Source of the DNA: Phytohabitans flavus
GTDB taxonomy: Bacteria; Actinomycetota; Actinomycetes; Mycobacteriales; Micromonosporaceae
Length of the DNA: 64,000 bases
Reading direction: 5' to 3'
NCBI RefSeq assembly: GCF_011764545.1
Contig: NZ_AP022870.1
Coordinates: 1,286,001 to 1,350,000 of the forward strand
A program made the position numbers and the translations under genes. Of this stretch, positions 43,473 to 50,108 are shown piece after piece. The stretch's first letter is position 1. Each line of letters opens with the position of its first letter. Below the pieces are notes generated by a model. The model worked only from the letters and a program-made list of their open reading frames with translations. It did no database searches and was not told the DNA's origin.

Positions 43473-43700
43473 ATGCGGGTACTCGTGGTCGAGGACGAGG
43501 TCAGCCTGGCCGAGACCGTGCGTGAGGGTCTGGTGGGGGAGGGCTTCGCGGTCGACGTCGTGCACACCGGGCCGGACGGGCTGTGGGCGGCGACCGAGCA
43601 TCCGTTCGACGTGGTGGTGCTCGACCTCCTGCTGCCTGGCCTGAGCGGCTACGAGGTCTGCCGCCGGCTGCGTGAGCGCAAGGTGTGGACGCCGGTGCTC
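43473..43700 (+). pseudogene. Response regulator receiver domain, 3'-truncated
   Basis: 76 residues closely similar to the two complete response regulators in the window: MRVLVVEDEVSLAETVREGL, GPDGLWAATEHPFDVVVLDLLLPGLSGYEVCRRLRERKVWTPVL in outline. It keeps the phosphorylation Asp but breaks off before the Lys loop at about 43700, where an ABC gene read the other way begins. The frame stays open to 43847 with unrelated residues. Confidence 0.8.
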
Positions 43701-43971
43701 GGCGTCTGGAACACCACACCCAGCCGGCCCGGTGGCCGCATGGGTGGCCGCCAAGGCCGGGCCAGGCGGCCTCGCCGCTGCTGGGTGGCACCAGTCCGGC
43801 GATCACATGCAGCAGTGTCGACTTGCCCGACCCGGACGCGCCGGTGACCGCGATCCGGTCACCGACCTCGATGACGCAGTCGGCGTCGCGGACCGCCGGC
43901 ACATCGACGGTGCCCTGCCGGTAGCCGCGGCACAGCTTGCGGCCGGTGAACAACGGCAACGAGGCCGTCAC
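43701..43971 (-). pseudogene. MacB-type ABC ATPase, N-terminal fragment
   Basis: From a GTG at 43971 the peptide TGRKLCRGYRQG, VPAVRDADCVIEVGDRIAV and TGASGSGKSTLLHVIAGL (Walker A) is the start of a lipoprotein-release/MacB-type ATPase. A frameshift precedes LGVVFQ-like sequence and it ends at the receiver fragment. Signature and Walker B are gone. Confidence 0.7.
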
Positions 43972-44030
43972 GCCGGCACCAGTACGCCGTCGCGAAGCCC
44001 GATCACCCGGTCCGCGAGTCGGGCAACCGG
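43968..44030 (-). pseudogene. Tail of an upstream ABC ATPase
   Basis: The 20-residue peptide TPVARLADRVIGLRDGVLVPA in outline is the usual end of a MacB-type ATPase (VVxxADRVIxLRDGxLV). Its TGA overlaps the GTG of the next ATPase (GTGA), so two such genes formed a coupled operon before truncation on both sides. Confidence 0.5.
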
Positions 44031-44184
44031 CGTGTTGGTCAGCTTCGTCGTCGCGTACGCCTCGATCGCCTGGCTGCTGCGCTACGTCTCCAGGCACTCG
44101 ATCGTGGTGTTCGCCGGATACCGAGTCGCGCTCGGCCTGCTACTGGCGGCCGGGCTCGTCACCGGCGCGCTGTCCGCGACCTGA
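44031..44184 (+). pseudogene. uppP: C-terminal fragment of undecaprenyl-diphosphatase UppP (BacA)
   Basis: About 50 residues, VSFVVAYASIAWLLRYVSRH, then VVFAGYRVALGLLLAAGLVTG, match the last two helices of UppP, including the S-A-Y-x-x-I-x-x-L-L and Y-R-x-x-L-G patterns. Everything upstream is lost at the junction with the ABC scrap. Confidence 0.65.
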
Positions 44185-44199
44185 GCCAGCCACCCCAGG

Positions 44200-44217
44200 T
44201 TTAAGGGCTCTTTCAGC
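44200..44217 (+). promoter_or_regulatory. Degenerate TTCAG direct repeat upstream of second response regulator
   Basis: TTTAAGG (44200-44206) and TTTCAGC (44211-44217) repeat at an 11-base period about 20 bases before the start codon, a weaker version of the repeat at 36313 and 40954. Confidence 0.4.
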
Positions 44218-44236
44218 CGGCGGGCGGCACAGTGTG

Positions 44237-44917
44237 ATGATGCGGATCCTGCTCGTGGAGGACGACGTTGCGCTGGCCGAGACGCTGCGCGGCGGCTTGG
44301 TCGACGCCGGCTACGCGGTGGACGTGATGCGCGACGGTGTGGACGGGCTGTGGGCGGCGGCCGAGCATCCATACGACGTGGTCGTGCTCGACATCATGCT
44401 GCCCGGCGCGAGCGGGTACGAGGTGTGCCGCCGCCTGCGCGAGCGGGGGATCGGCACGCCCGTGCTGATGCTGACGGCCAAGGACGGCGAGTACGACGAG
44501 GCGGACGCGCTCGACCTGGGTGCCGACGACTACCTGACCAAGCCGTTCTCGTTCGTCGTCCTGCTGGCCCGGCTCCGCGCGCTGGCCCGCCGCGGCGCTC
44601 CCGACCGGCCACCGGTGCTGACCGCTGGCGACCTGACCGTCGACCCGGCCCGCCACCGGGTAACCCGCGCGGGGCAGACCGTCGCGTTGACCCCGCGCGA
44701 GTTCACGCTGCTGGAGTTTCTCGTCCGCCGCCGTGGCACTGTCGTGCCGCGCGCTGAGATCGTGGCCGCGGTCTGGGACGTCAACGTCGGCGGCGACTCC
44801 AACCTCCTCGAGGTCTACATCGGCTATTTGCGCCGGAAGGTGGACGAGCCGTTTGGCCGTAACGCGATCCAGACCGTACGCGGTCGCGGCTACCGACTCG
44901 CCGCAGACGGCGGCTGA
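44237..44917 (+). CDS. OmpR-family response regulator (kinase partner missing)
   Basis: 226 residues; GTG-ATG-ATG at 44234-44242 leaves the exact start open. The receiver has VLDIMLPG (phospho-Asp) and DYLTKPFSF; the winged helix ends NLLEVYIGYLRRKVDEPFG and IQTVRGRGYRLA. It is highly similar to the regulator at 36354. Where a kinase gene would follow, a 314-bp segment copied from 16.2 kb begins 21 bases after the stop. It is thus an orphan that may be phosphorylated by the kinase at 37 kb or be constitutive. Confidence 0.95.
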   Translation: MMRILLVEDDVALAETLRGGLVDAGYAVDVMRDGVDGLWAAAEHPYDVVVLDIMLPGASGYEVCRRLRERGIGTPVLMLTAKDGEYDEADALDLGADDYLTKPFSFVVLLARLRALARRGAPDRPPVLTAGDLTVDPARHRVTRAGQTVALTPREFTLLEFLVRRRGTVVPRAEIVAAVWDVNVGGDSNLLEVYIGYLRRKVDEPFGRNAIQTVRGRGYRLAADGG

Positions 44918-44937
44918 GACCACGGCGGCGCGCCCGA

Positions 44938-45251
44938 ACGCACGGCTTCAGTCGATGTGTGCACGATCGTGGTCGACCGGGCGTTGGGCAGACCATTCCG
45001 TGGGCGACGAGCACCGCAGATCTGCCATCCGGCATCCAGCTCTGCTACCAGTCGCGCCACTCGTCGGTAAGTTCACTGCCGTCGCGCCCACGGCGAGCGG
45101 TCAGTGCCTCCACATCGACGCCTGTGGCCGTCAGGACGTCGTCGATGTATTCGCACAGTTCCTCGCGGGTGATGGTGTCGATGTGGCCGCCGAAATCTTC
45201 GTCGACACCGTTCAGGGCGAGCACGACCCGCTCGACCGCGGCCCAGATGGC
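44938..45251. repeat. 314-bp near-perfect repeat, copy B (copy A at 16157-16470)
   Basis: Same orientation as copy A with two mismatches. It carries the 3' part of the small acidic protein gene, which is cut at 45251 and so lacks its start. It begins 20 bases after the response-regulator stop and ends next to an integrase fragment. Confidence 0.9.
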
Positions 45252-45310
45252 GGCGATCGCCGGCGTGGCGATGGTGGGGCCGGTTCAACCGCGGCGAACG
45301 CATCGACGGC

Positions 45311-45517
45311 GTGGTGCTCAACAGGCAGCAGATGGCCGGTGCGGCCTTGGCCGGCGTAAGCGCGAGGGGCGTCGCTGCGGGCGACGGTCCTGGTCGACAC
45401 CAGGCTCACCGGGGCGGATCTGCGCGGATCCGGATGCCGACGATGCATCCGCACATGCTTCGGCACAGATATGTGACGGCCGCGGACGCGCCTGGTCGTC
45501 GCGTCTCCAGCCGGTAG
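45311..45517 (+). pseudogene. Tyrosine recombinase (integrase) C-terminal scrap
   Basis: The peptide HPHMLRHRYVTAA is the H-x-x-R box of phage-type tyrosine integrases (usually 'SPHMLRHTFVT'), located near the end of a 68-residue frame whose upstream part has lost similarity. The catalytic Tyr is missing. It lies 180 bases after the duplicated segment. Confidence 0.5.
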
Positions 45518-45527
45518 GGGTCGCGGG

Positions 45528-46796
45528 GTGACGATGAGCGCCGGTCCTGGGGCTAACCGTCCGCTGGAGCTGGGGCGGTGGAGGTGGGAGCATTCGGTCG
45601 GCCCGGGTTGGCTGCTGCTTGGTGATGTCGGCTTTGAGGGCTTCTACGAGGACGACATTCCGCTGGCGCTGTGCGCGCAGATCGAAGGATTGTTCGTCGA
45701 CTTGCCGCCTCGGCCGCGGGAGCGGTTCACGCTCGTCGGCTGCGCCCCGGTCGGTGCGCTTGCCGACCTGCTCGATCGGCTGTCCGCCGAGGCACTCGGC
45801 ACCGAACGAGCCTGGCTGGGTGACATCTCGATAATGGCGCCACCGCCAGACGTGCCGCCGGTCTGGTGGGGCGAGTACCTCGGCGACGTCGTGGTGCTCG
45901 CTTGCCGGCCGAGCATTACGATGCCGGAAGCCGTGGACGTCGATCTCGACGGGTTCGTGGACGTCTATGACCGCACGGAGGCGGTGGTACGTCCTGGCGA
46001 CGTTGACGAATTCGTCCTTCTAGGCCGGAACGAGGCGCCCTACGGCACGTGTCGGGATGTCACCGGTGTGTTCCGCGAGCAGGCTGCACCGCCGGTGCCG
46101 CAGGTCCGGCTGCTCGGTTGCCGACCGGAAACTCCGTTGCTGACCGCGCTGGGCGCGGTCGGGCAGTCGACGGAGGCCGCCCGGCGTCGCCGCCGGATCC
46201 ACGCCGAGGTGTACATGGTGGCCGCCGATGGTTCGGCCAGCCAGGTGATCGGCGCCGTGGTTTCCGGAACGGTCAGTGCAGGTGAGCCGTCGCGGCTCGG
46301 TGCCGGACTGTTCGACGTGACCGTCGACAGCGACCCGCGGGAACCGCTGCCGCTAGGGATCCTCGGCATCCTGGAGCATTGGTACACCCGACGGCCGGCC
46401 GAGAAGAATTTGTGGGCCGGCTACGACCGGGAGTTGCGCCACCACTGGGCCGGAGTGGCTTTGGCCCACCGGTCGGATGCGGCCGACCGGCCGGCCGGCG
46501 CCACGTACGACCTCGACGGCCGGTTCGTGACCGATATCGAAGGGTTCTACTGCGCGATCGGCGAGGCGATCAACGGCCCGGGCGGATACTTCGGCTGGAA
46601 CCTCGACGCGTTCGACGACTGTCTCGCCGGGAGGTTCGGGGCGCGGGTACCGTTTCGGCTGGTGTGGCACGACTCGGCCGTTGCCCGCGAGCACCTCGTC
46701 GCCGGCTACGACCGGCGTCGCCTGGGTCCGGCGATCACCTTGGAGTACCTGCTGGACATGCTCGCGGCGCACCATGTCGAGATCGACTTGCGCTGA
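45528..46796 (+). CDS. Large protein with C-terminal barstar-like domain
   Basis: 422 residues (GTG 45528; an ATG at 45534 is also possible). The C-terminal 95 residues are barstar-like: YDLDGRFVTDIEGFYCAIGEAI, GYFGWNLDAFDDCLAGRFG, LVWHDSAVAREHL and a final helix with DMLAAHHVEIDLR, matching the ribonuclease-inhibitor fold that blocks barnase. The first 300 residues are a separate region, itself apparently two related halves (FVDLPPRPRERFTLVGC; PQVRLLGCRPETPLL), with no family I can name. Barstar proteins are immunity proteins for RNase toxins; no RNase gene is near. A hairpin 205 bases downstream may terminate it. Confidence 0.8.
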   Translation: MTMSAGPGANRPLELGRWRWEHSVGPGWLLLGDVGFEGFYEDDIPLALCAQIEGLFVDLPPRPRERFTLVGCAPVGALADLLDRLSAEALGTERAWLGDISIMAPPPDVPPVWWGEYLGDVVVLACRPSITMPEAVDVDLDGFVDVYDRTEAVVRPGDVDEFVLLGRNEAPYGTCRDVTGVFREQAAPPVPQVRLLGCRPETPLLTALGAVGQSTEAARRRRRIHAEVYMVAADGSASQVIGAVVSGTVSAGEPSRLGAGLFDVTVDSDPREPLPLGILGILEHWYTRRPAEKNLWAGYDRELRHHWAGVALAHRSDAADRPAGATYDLDGRFVTDIEGFYCAIGEAINGPGGYFGWNLDAFDDCLAGRFGARVPFRLVWHDSAVAREHLVAGYDRRRLGPAITLEYLLDMLAAHHVEIDLR

Positions 46797-47001
46797 GGCA
46801 TCAGCCGACGCCGACTACGGCTACTTCACCTGGTCAAACCGACGAACGACCGGAATCAAACGGTGTACTCGGCGGGTCCACCGATCCTCCATGATCGGGT
46901 ACGTGCTCATGCCGCGATCCGGGCGTGCCAGTCACGAGTAGGGTATGCAGCCCGGCGGACGTTGAGTGGTTTGCCAGAGACGACCCCCGCAGACCGAAAG
47001 T

Positions 47002-47026
47002 GTCCGGTGCGCGCGGCGCACCGGAC
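47002..47026. terminator. Perfect 11-bp hairpin
   Basis: GTCCGGTGCGC (47002-47012) pairs with GCGCACCGGAC (47016-47026) around a 3-base loop. It may end transcription from the barstar gene; no T-run follows. Confidence 0.4.
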
Positions 47027-47238
47027 GATTCATGATCTTGTGGTCGCGCGACAGCGTACGGCTGCGACAGTCACAGATGGCCCCTGAACTGGGAAAATGC
47101 GGCCTTATTCTGCCATGTATGGTGCACACGAAACGCGGGGCAGACGCGCCCCGAACGCGGAGGCAGACGCAGGCCGGACTCTGCCGAGGTGCGCTGATCG
47201 CGTGGCTTATGCAAGCGGCGGACGGAGGACCCGCACGG

Positions 47239-47272
47239 GGAAGCCCCCGCCAGGGATCTTGGCGGGGCTTCC
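47239..47272. terminator. Terminator of the lipoprotein gene
   Basis: GGAAGCCCCCGCC (47239-47251) pairs with GGCGGGGCTTCC (47261-47272) with one bulged C, 24 bases beyond the stop of the leftward lipoprotein gene. A strong GC stem in the right place. Confidence 0.65.
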
Positions 47273-47295
47273 TCATGCGGCGGGCGCTCAGCCGG

Positions 47296-47652
47296 TCAGT
47301 TTTCCTTGGGCGGATCGGCGGCGCTGACCTCGACGACGACATCGAGGCCACCGGATGCCTGCTCGGCGGCCGACTCGTAGGCCTTGAGCTCCGCGGCGGG
47401 GACCTGCGCACCGCCGGCGAAGACCGTGACAACGACCTTGTCGTCCGCCGGCTCGTAGCGGGCGGCCTTGGCCCGGGCGTCGTAGTCGAGCGCTTTCAGA
47501 ACGGCCAGTTCGACCGCATTACTCGACCCGTCGGGCTGCTCTGAGGTGACTGCGGGCGAACCCGGGGCCTCCTCGCCGCCGCCCGCGCACGCTGTCAGGG
47601 CGACCGTGACGGACAACCCGATCACCAGGCCGGCTATGAAACGTCTGACCAC
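47296..47652 (-). CDS. Propeptide-like lipoprotein next to an S1 protease
   Basis: 118 residues from a GTG at 47652 (a TTG at 47664 is also possible). It has a signal peptide with lipobox LTAC, then a short acidic linker and one domain. That domain copies the pattern of the neighbouring protease's pro-region: VELAVLKALDY and AARYEPADDKVVVTV here, against VELAAIKMLKP and AARYDPAIDRVVVTV there, with the same following helix and strand. It therefore looks like a free-standing, membrane-anchored protease propeptide that could act as an inhibitor or folding helper in trans. It is 24 bases downstream of the protease stop and surely co-transcribed. Confidence 0.8.
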   Translation of the reverse strand: MVRRFIAGLVIGLSVTVALTACAGGGEEAPGSPAVTSEQPDGSSNAVELAVLKALDYDARAKAARYEPADDKVVVTVFAGGAQVPAAELKAYESAAEQASGGLDVVVEVSAADPPKEN

Positions 47653-47676
47653 AGGTAACCCCAACTTTACGAATCT

Positions 47677-48830
47677 TTAGCTGATTTTCACGGACGGACA
47701 GCCGGAGATTGAGCACACCCACGCGATAGGTGTGATGTACGAGCCTCCGGAATTGCTGCCGGTCGTGAACGCATAGCCCGTATTCGCGACGAACCACGGG
47801 CCTCCGGAGTCGCCGCCCTCGGTCACCTTGTCGGCTGTGTAATAGAGGTTACACCATACGTTCCCCGAGGCGAACGTAACGCATCCGGCGAAGGACTCGA
47901 CCGTTGTGCCGGAGGAGGTGTAACCGGTCGTCTTGCCGAACTTGAACAGCAGCGCTCCGGTGGTCACGATGCCGGTCGCGGTGATGGTCCGGTAGAGACC
48001 GAAGTTATACCGGAACTGGTTCTGCGGAGTGTCCCCGCTCAGCGTCGTGAAGCGTACGTCTCGGTTGTTGGATGCGACGAACGTCGCGCCGGTCGTGTCG
48101 CCGTCGTAGGTGGCCGGCTGCGACGTGCAGTGAGCCGACGTGGTGATGCCGTAGCTCGCCCCCCGGTTGGCGATGAACCCGCCGGTGCAGGTGGAGTAGT
48201 TCTCGCCGCCCCGCGTCGCGGCCTCGCGGGGCACGTCGTCCGCCGCCGCGTATTCGAAGGTCAGCGCCGGGCCGGTGTAGCTCGCGGCCGCCGGAGCAGC
48301 CAGGGCCCGGCTGACGGCGCGAGCGGACGCGGCTCGGTCATCGGTCCGGACAGTGACGACGACCCTGTCGATCGCAGGGTCGTACCGGGCCGCGAGATAG
48401 CCGGCGGATGCGGGCTTGAGCATCTTGATCGCTGCCAACTCGACGGAGGTACGGTCGACGTACGGTATGGCACCCGGCACGGAGGTCCGCACCTTCACCT
48501 TCACGGCGTTGGCACTGCTCGCGGCGTAACCGCGGACCGCGGCCTCCCCTGCGGGGAAGCGAGGACCACACCATGGTCTCCCGCCCATGAGAAGTCGACA
48601 ACGTGCTGAGGTGCCTTCTCGAGCAGCCCTGTCAGAAAGTCGCTGAATTCCCGCTGCCCCGGGGTTGCGCGCTGTTCTGCGGCAATCACCTGCGACGTGA
48701 CCTCGTCAGCGGCTGCGTTTCCCGTCGGGCTGGCCGGCGCCGCGCCGGGTAGCACGACGGCTGCGGCGACTACCGCGACGACCGTCACGGCGATTCCCCC
48801 GAGCCGCCGCCGTGCAGCAATAATGGTCAT
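47677..48830 (-). CDS. Secreted S1 serine protease, streptogrisin-like, one apparent frameshift
   Basis: The ATG at 48830 has a perfect AGGAGG five bases upstream. A Sec signal (GGIAVTVVAVVAAAVVLPG) and a long pro-region follow; the frame changes at the runs near 48545-48556, and adding one base gives a 384-residue protein. Catalytic motifs are ITTSAHC (His), NNRDVRF (probable Asp) and GGDSGGPWF (Ser), with Cys pairs around them. The pro-region segment VELAAIKMLKP to VVVTV is mirrored in the downstream lipoprotein. It is typical of the alpha-lytic/streptogrisin group, whose propeptides fold and inhibit the enzyme. Confidence 0.8.
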
Positions 48831-49690
48831 TGGGCCTCCTGGCATTGTCCTGGGTGTTGACATCCCCATGAACCGAAGCGCGGCCGAGGAGAACTGGTGG
48901 TCGCGACAGGTACCCCACGCCATGGCCGCGCCGATTGCATGTACCAACAGCCTGTAGTCAAGAGGCGACTTTTTGCAAGCCTCTCGCGGTGCCCTCCTGT
49001 GGACCACCCGTCGAGACGCCCGCGGGGAAATGGAAAGTAGCGACCCTCCTCAATGGCCTTCGGTGGCGCCTGACCAGTGTGGCGACAGGATCAAAATGCC
49101 GGCGGACCGCGCCCGGGAGTTACTGTCGGAGTACCTAACATTTCGATAACAGTCGATATTGAATGCCTGGCGATCACTGGGGCCAACTCGGGTTGGGTGC
49201 GTCTCGTGGTCGCCGCATCGTCCCTGGCAGATGATCACCGCTGCATTGGATAATGTTCGATTCGGCGTGGCCCGGAGCGGAGCTGGAGTCCGACAACCAT
49301 CTCGTGGTCGATCTGCACCCGAGCACATACCGGGTCCGGGCGACGCACCGCACCGACGGCCACAACTGGATGATCCTGGTTCAGCTCCAACCCGTGACAT
49401 GAGGACGGATGAACCTCTACGGCAAGGCACGCCGACGGTACTCATTTGCCGCGTCCGCGCGGCGCCGACTGCGAGAACCGGCGCCTGCCTATGCCGCTGG
49501 TGAGAGCGTTCGGCGCTCCCGCGGTGGGCGGCTGCCCGGCCGTCGTTGACGGCAAGCTGCCTGTCGGGATGGGAGCAGATTGGGAGCAGCGGCTCGCCTT
49601 CAATGGCTCTGAACGGTGTACAACTGCTCTGACCTGCCCATAATGGCGTGCCGTGACCTGCGGCTCCTGGAAAACCGCAGGTCACAGCAG
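48831..49690. other. Long stretch without a supported gene
   Basis: 860 bases. The first 150 hold the protease promoter on the minus strand. The rest has no gene, repeat or hairpin that I can support; the frames open on either strand are Arg/Ser/Pro-rich. Confidence 0.3.
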
Positions 49691-50108
49691 TGCAGCCATT
49701 TCGTTGACAAGAAGCGCTCAACGGCTCTGAACATACTGAGCAGGCCCGCGACCGCGCCCGTCAGCTGGATCGGAAGGGGGATGTCGAGGTGGTCATCGGC
49801 GCAGGCAACTACCGGCTGGACAAGACCTTCCGGCTCGGTCCGAACGACTCTGGCGTCACCTACCGCGCGGCACCGGGCGCCGTTCCGGTCATCAGCGGCG
49901 GCCGGAGCGTCACGGGCTGGCAACTGGTCGATGCCAAGCGCAACCTGTGGAAGGCAACTGTCGGGGCTGTCGACACCCGGCAGTTCTATGTGGATGGCCG
50001 GCGTGAAACGCGTGCCCGCGGTGCCGACCATCCACCCGGCTTCAGCAAGACCGCTACCGGATACACGGCGACGGACGCCTCGTACGCGAGCTGGCGCAAC
50101 CAGGATCG
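49690..50108 (+). pseudogene. Right-handed parallel beta-helix protein fragment
   Basis: About 130 residues: TEQARDRARQLDRKGDVEVV, GAGNYRLDKTFRLGPNDSG, TYRAAPGAVPVISGGRSVTGW, NLWKATVG and QFYVDGRRETRARG. This is the N-terminal beta-sandwich entry of secreted polysaccharide lyase/glycosidase-type beta-helix proteins. The signal peptide is missing on the left and the helix domain is cut off at about 50105, where the SARP gene, read the other way, begins. Confidence 0.65.

Noticed and set aside
43701..43847. Rest of the receiver-domain frame as a genuine protein tail
   Set aside because: After WTPVL the sequence is the reverse complement of an ABC ATPase fragment.
47181..47280. A possible tRNA or structured RNA around the GC-rich hairpins downstream of the lipoprotein gene
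   Set aside because: No T-loop (GTTCGA-type), no acceptor stem and no anticodon arm could be placed; the hairpins are explained as terminators.
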